DNA of 64,000 nucleotides, from contig NC_081405.1 of the NCBI RefSeq assembly GCF_030272615.1, forward strand, positions 609,882,677 through 609,946,676, given 5' to 3'. The translations under genes and the position numbers were made by a program. This document shows, piece by piece, positions 1 through 12,023 of the stretch. Below the pieces are notes generated by a model that was not told where the DNA came from, did no database searches, and saw only the letters and a program-made list of their open reading frames with translations. How positions within the stretch are numbered: the first letter of the stretch is position 1; each line of letters starts with the position of its first letter. This DNA is from Cryptomeria japonica (Eukaryota; Streptophyta; Pinopsida; Cupressales; Cupressaceae).

Positions 1-484
1 CCTTTGTCTAAGGAATTATTTGAGTACTTGATAGATTGAGAGTTTCTGCTCCTTCGGTAGAGACTTGATTAATGTGGTTTGGCATCAGTCCAGTATGCAT
101 TATCAGAGATATTTTTCATTTTGGCAGTGATGTGGGGATGCTACTACTCAGGGGGAGTAGTCATCTTTGTGATTTAGTGGTTTATGTTTTTGATTTGATA
201 TTTTTGTTATATTTCTAGCATTGATGTCAAAGGGGGAGAGAGATTGATTTGAAAAAGGAAAACTTAAAGAGTTGTATACATTATGAGAAAATATATATGT
301 ATAATTTAGATCTATACAGTGAAATCATTCATAGAGGAAATTTGGTCTTTGTTTCAGAACTTTATTACTATATCTATATGTGGGAGATTGTCAGTTGTCT
401 TCCATTGGGGAGGCTTATTTGGCATTTCTTCGTACTTAGAGTTTTTTCACATCTAGAGTTGCCATCAATGTCAAATGAGGAGAT
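1..484 (+). mobile_element. 3' internal end of an LTR retrotransposon (element 0)
   Basis: This is the non-coding tail of an element that starts before the window. It contains purine-rich tracts (AGGGGGAGTAG near 150, AAAGGGGGAGAG near 230) and ends with a stretch of the form GCCATCAATGTCAAATGAGGAGAT directly before an LTR beginning TGTTGG at 485. Elements B, D and E have the same arrangement (GCCAAAGGGGGAGAT then TGTTGG), which marks the polypurine tract. No coding sequence is convincing; the open frame at 249-614 runs through the LTR boundary. Confidence 0.6.
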
Positions 485-1636
485 TGTTGGCCATTTGGAT
501 GAATTGATTATGTGTTTCATTGATGTTTTATCATTGATTGCAACACTAGTTGTTTGGATTCTTTACCGACACCCTCCTGGTCTCGATTGGTTGATTAGTT
601 TTTGGCTGTTTTAGATCCGACAAAATTCGGTAGGCTCTGGTATGGTTTGGTTATGGAATTAGCTTATTCATGATACTCATGTTCATATTTAGTCAGTTGC
701 TTTTAGTCCAATGATCGGATGCTATCCTATTTTCTTAGAAGCTTGGCTTGTGGTTCTGGCAAGGGTTTCACTGGTAGAGCTTTTGATGAAGATCTTTGAT
801 GATATGCATAAGTTGTGTTGGTGCAGATTCTAGTGGAAATTCAGGATGTTGTTGGTGATCATGTATGAGACTTGGTGGATGGATATCACTGCTTTAGGGT
901 ATGAACCTATATTGGGTCATGGTTGATCTAGGTAATGGATCAGTTTAATGAACCGTGTGGATTGGACCTCTCAATGTGTTTCTGATAGCCGACCTGATTG
1001 TTTATAGTTGAGGTTTTATATATATATATATGTAAGATCTCATTACGGATCAGATATAAGAATGGGATATGAATATGTAATGTGCAAATAATGTAATGTC
1101 ATTATGCAGAGGATTTGGGTGATCATTGGAGATCGAATTGGGTTTATGTAAGAGGATTGAGTCCTCTAGTATTGAGCTTAACCAAAATCATACTCAAGCA
1201 TAGGAGATGATACCTTTGCAGTTCAACACTTCTTCCAAATTATAGTCTAGATTTCTTTGTAGTTAGTGAGACTCCTGTTGTGATGAGTAGTGCCCTCTAG
1301 GTTGTTTGCCTTCTTGCAAGTGTAGGCCCCTCAATTGTAATTCGTATACTTACTACAAAAGTATTATCCGGCTATGGGTGGGCTTCCCACCATGGTTTTT
1401 CCCTTTACCAGGTTTTCCACGTATAAATCTTGGTTTCATGTGGATGGTATTTATTCTTTTATTATTATTTATACTTAGTTGGTTTATCTGCTATATCGGT
1501 ATTAATGTTTTGGGTTCTAGTATTAAACTTTTGGGTTCTGGTATTAAGGTTTTAATTGCTTAAGGTTCTGGTAATCTGCGACAACTAATTCATCCACCCC
1601 TCTTAGTTGTCTTCTAGTTATTTTAACTATCTAACA
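485..1636 (+). repeat. 3' LTR of element 0
   Basis: Starts TGTTGG after the polypurine tract and probably ends CTAACA at 1636, so its ends are short inverted repeats. It carries the block shared with the LTRs of B, D and E: CCCACCATGG, a T/C run, then GGTTTTCCACGTATAAATC at about 1386-1430, followed by a C-rich stretch and CTCTTAG near 1600. The length (about 1.15 kb) matches the LTR of E. The right end is set by analogy with B and could be off by a few tens of bases. The partner 5' LTR lies outside the window. Confidence 0.6.
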
Positions 1637-2893
1637 AAGATGAATTTCCCTTATTGTCTTTTGTTGTCTATCTCCTAGTCTCTAGTTGTTGCTAAAACTT
1701 AAAATTTCCTTTCCCTACATCAAGGGCTTATTCTATGTTTGTATAATTTCCACCTAAATTTGACCCTCTCTTGTTGGTTGGTTAAGAATCCCTTTATTCC
1801 CACTCTATGCGTTCAGTTGCTAGATAAACTTAGAAGTAATGATCTCGATTTCTAAACCCAAAATGAATCTTTACCTTGGTTATCCCTAGTAGGTTGGCTA
1901 AAACCAAGAATCACTTGACCTATTCAATTGTTAAATACACTGTTGAAGAGCCAAAGGTAGAAGAGAATTCTCCTAAGGACTCTACTTCCTTATGGTCCAA
2001 TAGATCGGAGTGGACTTTGAGTAACCCTATTGGTACCCCCTCATTTGCAAGCTCAATGGGAAAATGAGACTTTTGTGTCTTTGCTGTCAAGATCAATGAG
2101 CTCTATGATGCCTAGAACAAATAGGAAATAATAATTATTTCTCTTTTGGGATAATTAAAAGTTGTAAAGCTTCTAGTTGGGAATGAAGTGATAAGGATCA
2201 AATGATTTGTGTGGTGGAAAATTATTTAGTGGAGATGCTTGAAAAGTTCAAAAGAATAGAAGAGGAGTTGAAGGTTCTCTATGATAAGATGGACCAAAAT
2301 GAGGATAGAAATTAGATGATGAAGGCAATTGGGCTTCTACAAGGCAACTAGGCATCCCTAAAAAGTAAAATGGAGGAAATGATAGCACAAAAACAATGAA
2401 ATGTCAAAGAAGAACTCTATGAACCTATAATGCATTTAGGAAGAAATTGATAAAAGGCAAGATAAAAAGAAATGTCACATGAATTCTTCCTTTGGTACTA
2501 GAATGGAGTCATTGGTGTCTAGGGTGAAAGGTCGCCTGAAGTCCCCTACTATTTCATCAAGTAAAGGTTAAAACAAGAGGCTCTTGTTGTCTAACAAAGT
2601 AAAAGCAATGAGATAGGATTGGAAAATTGAGAAGCCCCACACTAGGTAGGCCATTGATTGATTTATTTAGTGGGTGTGTGTCTATTAGATTTTTTGTTTT
2701 GTTTGTTTGGTATAGTCTAGTCTTATCTTCTAGATTTTTGGTGTTTCATTCTAGGTGTCAATAGGGTTTTGGTATTTTTTAGCATCTCACCCTCTAGCTT
2801 GGGGTGCTCACTCCTTGTGTAACCCTAAGTTGCTTCACTTTAGTTTTTGTGTAATGGTTCATGCCTCCCTTGGTTTAATCTAATCAAAACACC
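1637..2893. other. Decayed sequence, possibly a LINE 3' part
   Basis: No intact gene. Around 2200-2600 a broken plus-strand reading is rich in Glu and Lys and looks like a coiled coil. The segment ends in a T/G-rich stretch and TTGGTTTAATCTAATCAAAAC near 2875-2893, reminiscent of the 3' ends of plant LINEs. No target-site duplication or clear reverse transcriptase is visible, so the LINE call is weak. A 63-codon open frame at 1876-2067 has no recognisable product. Confidence 0.2.
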
Positions 2894-5800
2894 AATTCTA
2901 AAAATAATCATATACAATTCCAACTAACTAAATATGTATCAAAATTAAAAATAATTATAGAAATAGATTACCCAAATATGATTCACCTCACTTTATCTAA
3001 TGGTTGGATCCAACACACACAACCACATAAGTTATAGATATCAAACCAATACAACATACAAACTCACAATAACTCTTGTAACATATAAATTGAGATAATA
3101 ATAAAGATAAATTATATAATTCAAGACTTAAGATGAACTCAACCTAATATCTAACTAGACAAACAAATTGATAAATGAGTAATTATAGTCAAGGAACTAG
3201 GCATACAATAATAAGAGAAGGACAACCTTCTAAATTAAACCTCACCATAACTTATAATCATGGATTAAACAACACCATAACTTTTCAATTACAAACATGA
3301 TGATTTTATTAATATATTGAAATACACATGAATATCCATGACACCATAATTATCACCATTATTGTACCCATAATCAATTCTCACTAAATTAAGACTCCTA
3401 GTCTCATGTGTATTAATTATGTCCTCAAACTATAAGTCAATTCATATACATGTCTCCACTGAAGTTAACATGCAAAAGAACATGTGTAACTAAATCAAGA
3501 AACACCAAATATAATATCCTACCATAATATAATATAGCTCACATAAAACATGCAATCCAACATGGTTTTACACTGAAATATTTGCTTAATTCTTACACAA
3601 TCACATTCTAAAAATTGGGCTACTATAAGTGTTAAAATCACTACACATATTTTTGTACTCGTCCATGTGATCAAAAAATTCTTCTATTGTTTAGTATGTT
3701 AAAAATTCACTCAATTTCTTGTCAAATATATAAATATTATTATTTATGCTCAAGATATTATATGTTCACTATTGTTTACATATACTTGCTTCAAGCACAA
3801 AAAAATAATACAAATAATATAATTTAGTGACCAAACCTATATCATTATTTATTTCTTGAAAAGATGTTTTTTATTCTTAAAAGAAGTAAAATTCATGATA
3901 TTGTATATAAAATTAACGTGATTAAGAAAAAGAAATAGTCTACTATGGCACGAAAGATAAAATTTTGCCGGTATCCAATGATGGTAGTTGTGGAAACACC
4001 TAGGAATAAGTTTTGAGCATACATAGAAATTTGAAATGGTGGAGTCACTCAATAGGGTTAACCCTTATGGGTTAGTGACTAGCAATAGCTACCAATATTC
4101 CATGTGATTGATGGTTCCAGGTGCACTATCTTGTTTGGTTGGCATTTCAATTTTTAAGTTTATTAGATTATCACAAACCTCATTTTGTATCACTAATGAA
4201 TCAACTAAAAGTGTTTATGCTAACTCTCCATATATAATATTAAGACCTATAACTATTCTAATTATACTTGTATGATGATACTAAATTCTTTTTGCAAGAT
4301 ATCCATATGACCTTAAAAATAGAAAACAATTGTCAAAAATAGTAGAATTTTATATTAAATAAATTCTTTCAATATTTTTGGACTCAATGATGAATTTTTT
4401 TTCATACAATTGTTCAACAAAATTTGACCCCCAAATCCCCAATAAAAATATCCCAAACAAAAAATAACATCTTAAATATCCATAGAAACCCAAATATACA
4501 ACAACCCATGCTTGTAAACATATATATGTTAAATATTCTTTTGTTATTTTCTTATTTAATATTACACATTCAATTATATACAATTATATATTCATACTAA
4601 GGGTTACAACTCAACATATTTCCTCTCATAGCCCAACAACCATACTCTAATATCCCTTCAGAGGAAAAAATATTGTAGCAATGTAAATTATATAACTTGA
4701 AGAGAGGATACATTTTCAAACTAGTATTTAGGATAAACCATAAAAAATGATAGAAGCTATATCTTAAAAGAAACCACCATGAATGAAAAACATAACCTTG
4801 AAAATAATACAACTCAATGTATTATTCAATAATTAAATATTGTAATAGACCTATATAATCTCAATCAATACTTATGAGACATCAAGCTCATTCTCAAGCA
4901 TCTAAGTATGATGGTAATAATACAACCATGAAACCCATGTCATGCTTCACAAATGTATTCTACAAGGGAGTTTAAAATACAAATGATAGCCAACCTTTAC
5001 AATTAAACATGTATACTCCTTTAAATAGACTCAAGATTACACAAAACTACGAAGTGCTACTAGTTAAACCATGAGATCACAAAACTATTGAACCCAACAT
5101 TTTGTCTTTAAAAATAGCTTTTCCCAATATTAAATGTTTTTCCAAGTTGTAGCCCACACATAAGATATTTAATTGATGCTACATACAACATTACAAATGT
5201 AACCAAATAGATATTTAATTTGACTAGAAACGTTTAAAAAGATGTAACTTGAAAAAATACTTATTTTAAATAATTAAAAGATCATGTGCAAAGTTTACAA
5301 CACATTTTTAGTTAACAAATAACTCTATAAAAATTAAAAAATTAATGTTGTGCCTTGCCCATCTTTTCAATCCTGCAATTATTTAAGTCTCATGAGAAAC
5401 TTTTTAGTTTCATGCTTCACCTTAAACATATTCATAATGGTTACACATGTCATGACTATACAAACTATGCTAGGGATGGAAAATGACAAGCACTAACAAA
5501 TTACCCTTTCACTTTCATTATTGTTAGTAATAGTGCAAACAATTAACTAGTTCTTACCACTACCACCATCTCTTCATTGTACTTCTTCAAGAATCCTGAC
5601 ATATATTAGACAATGACAAGTTATAGAAATATTAGATGTACATGTTACATGGAAAATTATGAAAATAAAAAGATGCAAGTTGTTTCTTGTATTATCATTA
5701 AGCTAGAAAGAAAAGTATTTTGGTGGTTGTGTAGGAAAATACTTATGTATTGATTATTTCTATTCTAGAGTCATTTGTATCTTCCATGTGGAAGAAATAA

Positions 5801-7090
5801 CTTCTTAAGGGAAATGAGAAACAATTAGATGGACCACTCATCATTTGGAGCTAGCTATAAATCTTCTCCTAAGACCATCAAGTCCCTTTAGCATTCATAG
5901 AGAGATAAAAGAGAAGGATATTGGGTAAAGATGACTAATGCGATGTGTATGTTGGTAAATTGAGGGAGCAACTAGCCTTGAAGGTTGAAAAAAGTTCCTC
6001 TAGTTAGAGAATCCCTTAGTGTTTGTTGGCAAAGTATAGGAGTGGACCTAGAGGCTAGAAGTTGTACTAAGTTCATGGAGTAGTTGTTTGACAACGTGAG
6101 TTAGTGCATCTTGTTTATGTGAGTATCAATGACATGCATATTGATGGACCCAAGATTTTCTTACATGATGGTTAGTAGGTTGTTCAACATAGTAGATGTA
6201 GTGGGGCTAAAGAAGCCATTGGAAAATTGTCTAGTTAGAATATTGAGAGAATTGGTTAAGGTAGACAGTGTTTCAAACATCAAAATTTAGTAGTGGGTAG
6301 CATAATAGGCGAGCAGAGTTGCTACATCATATGTATTTCAGACATTAATTGTGTGAACAAGAAATCTTATGTCCAATATATTATCCCAATCTATATAACT
6401 TAAGAGTTGAAATTCATATTCGTTTCAAAATTGTATATGAATAAGATTATATCTTATTGAAACACTCATAATGAAAAACTAACTCTTCTAAGAGTTTTTT
6501 TCGGCTTTAAGAATTTCTCCTATAATATTTGTGTCACATAATTAGTGAGTGATACAAGTTTTTGTTTCCCATATTTAAGATGTTTATTTTATCCTTTAGT
6601 ACATATACATGGACAATATTCTTTAATGCATATAAATAGACAACCATTAAAAGTAATTAAGTAAACCTATGAAAAAGGCTGAAACATCTGATTAGCGTAA
6701 CAATATACGGCTTCACTACCACAAATATATGAATAATTAGGTCTGTAATATTACACAACTCTCATGAACGCGAGCGAAAACATACTCCACTAAAGCCAGG
6801 CCGTGGATGAAAATAGTTGTGTTTACCAGACTGAGCGGAACACAAAAATAAACTTAATGGGTCGAGGGAACCAGAAGCAACGATTAATTCTACATCTATA
6901 GAAATAAGCAAATCTCTGAACATTGATCACCAACAAAGCCAAACCTCTCATAGCTTACGATTCACAAGGGACTTTTCACATAACCCATATACATTTATAT
7001 CGATTTGGGTATTATATGAACACTTTCAGTTGTCTCGGAAGCATGAAATTCCGCGTAATATCACGGATCCCCTTCCAGGGAACAATGAAG
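2894..7090. other. AT-rich intergenic stretch without recognisable genes
   Basis: About 4.2 kb of AT-rich sequence. The short open frames near 3849-4812 have no recognisable motifs and are likely chance. Some of 5700-6350 is less AT-rich and may be an old repeat, but I cannot name it. The last few hundred bases (about 6700-7090) keep more CpG than the rest and lie downstream of the TIR gene, so they probably include its 3' untranslated region. Confidence 0.4.
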
Positions 7091-7891
7091 TTAACGTTTG
7101 AGACGTTTGACAGCGTTAATATATTTAATTACAGTTGTTGCAATTTCTTCCAGCAAATCACCTTGGTCCCTGATACACACAACAGAATATTTAATAAAAT
7201 ACACTCTGCATTATAACAAGCATATGAGCCTAGCTGCTGTAGAGAGAGCGGCAAAAGATCTCCAAAAACATTAAAGAAAAGGACAGAAAAGCTAGGGTTC
7301 CTGTTTTTCTCAAGGACGAAAACATTTTTTCCTTTGATATTATAATATTAATTAACAGTCCTGAGTTATGATTGAACATTACCCCTTGAAAATATAGCCT
7401 TCTATACGTGAAACTTTACGCAGAGCCTTCTTCCATTTCTTAAGCTTTTGAGGCCTGATTTTTCCAGTGTCCTTGTGGACCTGGAAAGCACGAGCATATT
7501 CTCCGTCTTCATCTTTCATACGAAGCTCCGAAGGCTGAATTCCGCAGAAAACAGGAACTATTGGTGCCCCACTTTTGAGCATAAGATAGAGTTCCTTCAG
7601 ACACCATGTTGAGTTTGCATAGTTGGCCGAGAAAATGGCTACGTGCACAGAAGCTGTGCGAATAGCCCCCACTATTGATTTGGGTATTCTCTTTCCCACC
7701 TGAATAGACTTCTTGTCTAAGAAGGCATTGTAGCCCTTGTTTTGGAGATTGTGATAAATGAGACTCGCTAGGGTTTCTTTCACGTCGGCTCCGCGGTGAT
7801 TGATGAAAACGTTATATCTCGTTTTGGGTGCGGTAGGATGACAGACAGAATTGTTGATTTGTTGGGAGGCATTAGGTTGAGTATTTTCCAT
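7091..7891 (-). CDS. Small TIR-domain protein, two exons (TIR-only type)
   Basis: Exon 1 is 7891-7383, the intron 7382-7170 (213 bp, begins GTAATG, ends CAG) and exon 2 is 7169-7091 with TAA. The joined reading stays in frame and gives 195 aa. The start is the ATG in CCAGCCATGGAA; the frame stays open further upstream only from a TTG. A TIR domain fills most of exon 1: NVFINHRGADVK, a BB-loop-like FLDKKSIQVGKRI, ASVHVAIFSANYANS, the WCLKEL motif whose Glu aligns with the NADase catalytic Glu of plant TIRs, and PVFCGIQPSELR. Exon 2 encodes DQGDLLEEIATTVIKYI, like the helix that follows TIR in many plant TIR proteins, then stops. No NB-ARC or LRR follows. TIR proteins of this kind act in immune signalling as NAD-cleaving enzymes or adaptors; this protein's role is inferred. 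The splice model comes from GT-AG sites and frame, not from transcripts. Confidence 0.8.
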
Positions 7892-7940
7892 GGCTGGTAG
7901 AGTGGTAGGGATTTCACCTGCAGACAAAATTTTCTATGAC

Positions 7941-7985
7941 GGCGTTATAAAGAATTTTGGCAAACACTGGCGTCACTTATACATA
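7941..7985 (-). promoter_or_regulatory. Candidate TATA region of the TIR gene
   Basis: Two TATA-like stretches lie on the minus strand upstream of the ATG at 7891: TATGTATAAG (7985-7976) and CTTTATAAC (about 7952-7944). The first would place transcription start near 7950 and leave a short 5' leader. This is position and composition only; no other element is recognised. Confidence 0.3.
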
Positions 7986-9590
7986 TTCCTCTGACGTATT
8001 CCTGAGTTTTAGTGAGAAATATGAGGGTGAATTCGCGTAACTGAGTGCTTTTTATGTAACCTCTAAAATTTTGATCGCGCCTACACTTAGCACCACTAAC
8101 CTTACTCTTTGAGGCTAGCAATTAGAGTTTTTCTAATTAAAATAAATTACGATTTGAGAAAATTAGGTTACATCTGTAAGATCGCATCAATCATAATTTG
8201 GCGCCATCAATCATACGGTTGAGATTATGAAGATTTAGTAAAAGCACTTCAACAAGGAAAAAAAAGAAAAAAATCACGTATGTTTAGTATTGCATTACAT
8301 AGTGTTATAACAAAATATGCAAGTATTGAAACTGGAAGCAAAACAAACTATTCATTTATTTAAGGTTGCACTTCTTTTTTAATTAAGATAAGAGATTTTG
8401 AAACGGGAGTGTTTCTTGTCATTTCAGTTATAAACATCAATTTCAAAGGTAGAAATGGAGGAAGAGATAAATCTTCTATTTTAATTATTTTCACATTTTT
8501 GAGTTTTCTCTACCTTAGTATTTTTTCAATTAACTCATAATTATAAATTTTATTATATTAGTTTTATATTAGTTTTGACATTTCATATATTTTTGGATAA
8601 ACTTTTCATCAAAATTTTTAATGTCATGAGATTAAAATTGAGCAACTTAAGCCTTCATTCATAATTTACACTTTTCATCGGAATTTTTAATGTCACCAGA
8701 TTAAAATTGAGCAACTTAAGCCTTCATTCATAATTTACAGTCTTTAAGAACATGTAGAGTAATAGCAACTTTTTAAATGATAGAAAAAAAGGACGCTTTT
8801 ACTAAAGAATCTATAATCTATCTTCTTTTGTCTCATAAAGCCTCTTCAATTATCCTTTTCCAAAGACTAATTGAAAAACAAATATATTAAAAGCAAACAT
8901 ATATATGTTTGGAAAATATGAAGCAAAAGAGTAGCTTAAGATTTATAGATTTAAAATTAGGCAAGAATAATTTAAATTACAATTTAATTGATAAAAAGGA
9001 AGCTATGTTTTTTTATTATATGATTCATTGAAATTTAATTCTTTTGAATACACAGATTCAATTCTTGAATGATTTCTACAAATTTATACATTCTCTCTAT
9101 TTATAACAGCTTAATGAACAATAATTTTTATTTAAATATGTAGTTACTGATCATATTATAATTTCGTAGAATCCAAATACAACAATATCTATATAATATT
9201 CTAAAAAAAGCTGATAAATTAAAAGATTTCTTCCCTTTTGACACTAAAGTTTATGCAAGGACGGACATACTTTTTCATCATTTTTGTGGCTTGGTTTGTG
9301 AGCACCACTCATAGACGTCAAAACTTTGTCTATTATGATTTTTTCTCCTATACTTTGGAAACGTTAGAGCAACTAATCCTTTGTATTGAATTGCATAGTA
9401 TTGTTTCTTCTTGAGTGATTTAAGTAGTAACTTACAATAAAATTTATTTTTTCAGGTAATTAAACTAAGCTATTTAATTTCACACCAAATTTAAAAGTGT
9501 CTATTCTGGCTTCAAAATGACAGTACAGATTGACTAATATGCATGTAATTAAGAACTGCGATTGATTTACAAAAGATCTATTTTAAAACC
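7986..9590. other. AT-rich upstream region of the TIR gene
   Basis: No open frame of note on either strand. It contains one exact-length tandem duplication (8601-8738, listed separately) and many A/T runs. I see no transposon ends. Confidence 0.4.
8601..8738. repeat. 69-bp tandem duplication (two units)
   Basis: Units 8601-8669 and 8670-8738 both begin ACTTTTCATC and end AATTTACA. They differ at only a few bases near the start (CAAAATTT against CGGAATTT, CATGAGA against CACCAGA). The non-coding context and high identity suggest a fairly recent slippage or unequal exchange. Confidence 0.9.
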
Positions 9591-9990
9591 AGAATAACTT
9601 CGACCACCAAATCCATGGTCTGCTGAACTTTTTCATGATTGGGTGGTCCCTGGATGGTGACATTACAAAAGGCGCACGAGTGCACGTCTCCATATAAATT
9701 CCTCACTATTTTATATAATTAAGGATGGATACATTCTACGCTGGTTTCACCTTCGTTGACGGGATTCTTCCAATGAAAACTCAGCCTCTGATTAAAATTT
9801 TGTCCGATAGACGATTTGACTCTCTTTTTAATAGGAAGAAAGAGTAATGGAGGTATACATTAATAATATTTTTGTTAATGGGGATGAAAATCAAGATTCT
9901 TCTGACGCACGGTCGACGACACTTTTACACTTTTTCCATGTACACGTTCGAAATCGTAGAGCACACTAGTTCGGCAATAATTCTGCTCGG
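9590..9990 (+). promoter_or_regulatory. CpG-retaining island with a TATA-like box and a 24-codon ORF
   Basis: I count about 18 CpG in about 400 bp, against roughly five in the next 1000 bp. CATATAAATTCC lies near 9690, and ATG at 9773 opens a 24-codon frame ending TAA at 9845-9847 (MKTQPLIKILSDRRFDSLFN then RKKE). Such islands in a methylated plant genome mark promoters or exons. No longer gene is visible, so this may be a promoter with a leader ORF, the remains of a gene 5' end, or a distal regulatory element. The tiny ORF alone is not evidence of a protein. Confidence 0.3.
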
Positions 9991-11063
9991 TAAAGTGGAG
10001 TAAATGATAATTAATTTTGGAACATGTGTTTTTAATATAATTTTATTTTCTATTTTTTATAATATTTTATATTGTTAACGACTTCATTTTGGTGTTTGAT
10101 AAGGTTTGCAAGTCTATGTTGGTATCTCTATAGGTGAGAGTCAAGGATTAAAGAGTATTTATTCTGTCAAATTGGTCTAAGATATGATCCTTACCTTATG
10201 CCTTATATCACACTTTTAGAGATTTGAAACTTGGTGCTTGGAATAATCAAAGAACACCAATTATGTTCAAACAAATGAACTAAAATCCTATGGTAAGCAC
10301 AACTGTTGCAAAATAATATCTTAAAGTAATTGTAAATTTCAAATACATAAATGATATTCATTTTTAGTTTAACGTTAATTTGATTTTATTAAATTTTTTC
10401 ATTATTTTTCATTTGGAGATAAAAATTTGGGTTTATATAAATTAGTTAACTTTTTTTTTAATATAGAATTATTATTAAAGTTATAGAATCAATCATATAA
10501 GTTCTACATAGAACACTTTTAAATGGAGTTGAACATTAGTTTTGGATATGTACTTTTTTGTTTTCATGTAGGAAGCATGTTCATCTTAATGTTTAAACTT
10601 ACATTAAAAATGTTGATGTATATAAATGACTAAATTGCTAGATAGGAAATATTTATCCCTTTTGTCAATCTCTTAGGATATTACTTTAACAACTTTAAAG
10701 ATTGAATATAACATGCACTGATGTAATATTTTTCTATAGTGTTGATAACATGGTATAATCATTGATGTTTGTAGATAAGCTCGAGAGGTGTTATTTTTGT
10801 TTACTAAACTATAGATTGTTTACATATTTAGATAAGATAGGTTATAAGAAAATAAGAAATAGATAACATACTTTAAATTAGTAGGTTAAATTAATTTTTC
10901 TTAATTATCTTGTTCGTGGTTTTGGACCTTTTGCAAGTCCATACCTTAGATAGCTTTCATGTAGACTATTTTTGCCTTTTTCCTGAGATTTAGAACTATG
11001 TATGTTCCCGGAGGGAGAGTGAGTCCTTCTTATGCTCTTCCTAGTCACCTTAAGAGGTAGTCA
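9991..11063. other. AT-rich sequence, nothing recognised
   Basis: CpG-poor, AT-rich, with no open frame or repeat boundary that I can support. Confidence 0.4.
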
Positions 11064-12023
11064 ATGGGGCTGCTATTGGGATTAGTTCTCCTTTTCCCTC
11101 ATTTTCTAGTAATCCTCCCGAAGGGTGTTGGAAAGATCTATCCAATAATGGATAGTGTGTCAATTGAGAGGTCTGAGAATGGTACATGTGTTAATATCAG
11201 GGATTCCCCCCTTAATAATTCTTTGGCTAAAATGGATAATTCCTTGGTGGGTACGTTTATGCGTAGATGCTCAGAGATTGCTTCTGTTCACAAATGGGTG
11301 GCAGCGAGATCGGATATAAAGGGAAGCATGCTACTCTCAATGATGCCTAAAGGTACATCTTGTTTCTTGTTCTCTCTCAAATAAGATAGTATTTTCATCC
11401 TCTCTTCCAGTGCCTAATTTTTTAGAAAGTAGCAGCTTCTTCTATACAAGTTGCTTCCTGAGTTTAAGCCAAAATACTATCTTGCTAGTGCTATTTTGAT
11501 TTGGGTTCATCTCCTAGGACTACCTCTAGAGATTTGGGATGAATAAATCATTGTTGGGTTTTCTAATTCATTTGGGCTGGTCATTTATCTTTATGTTATT
11601 ACTAAACGTAGGTCAACACTAGTTTATGTGCTCTTTCATGTGGGTAGTTCTCCTAGCATCATTCTTCATGTCTCCATCAACCTCAAGTCTCATCTTAGTG
11701 CTTCATGTCACCTTTGCAATATGCGAACTTTACACTATTATGTTATATTTTCTTCTCAATAGGCAACCTTTCTAATAAGTACTTTATTGGGAGTTTTGGT
11801 CGTTCCTTTAAGGAAAAGGGTAGGAGGCCTTTGGATTCTTCTTTTATATTGGAGAACTTTAAAATGGCTCCTAAAACCTCTAAGGGTAACCCCATGGGCT
11901 AAGTCAGTCCTTGATTTAATTTCGATAGATTTACGTGTTGTGGCTAATATCCTTATGACTCTAGATGCGGTGTTTGCCCGTGCCTTTTTGAGGCTAGTCT
12001 TTTCTATCTTGATGTCTCTATAG
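11064..12023 (+). pseudogene. Broken LINE (non-LTR retrotransposon) ORF1, DUF4283-like
   Basis: Two separated readings together match the N-terminal domain of plant LINE ORF1 proteins. At about 11230-11380 the reading has SLVGTFMRRC, then HKWVAARSDIKGSMLLSMMPKG, which fits the DUF4283 pattern (LVGRFxGxxP..IKGxVxxSxMPxG). At about 11490-11700 it continues in another frame with WVHLLGLPLEIWDE, a stop, then GFSNSFGL and further residues typical of the second half of the domain (WVRLPGLPLEYWDE in the family). ORF1 of this class is an RNA-binding protein. Stops and a frameshift separate the parts, and no zinc knuckle, endonuclease or reverse transcriptase follows. The family call is from motif memory and is moderately sure. 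Confidence 0.5.

Noticed and set aside
249-614. 121-codon plus-strand open frame
   Set aside because: It crosses the polypurine tract and LTR boundary at 485 and has no motif; chance frame in LTR sequence.
1306-1563. 85-codon hydrophobic open frame that looks like a membrane protein
   Set aside because: It lies wholly inside the LTR, over the block shared with other LTRs; hydrophobicity comes from T-rich sequence.
7925-7927. Upstream TTG start for the TIR protein (12 residues longer)
   Set aside because: Plants start almost always at ATG, and ATG 7891 has a good context.
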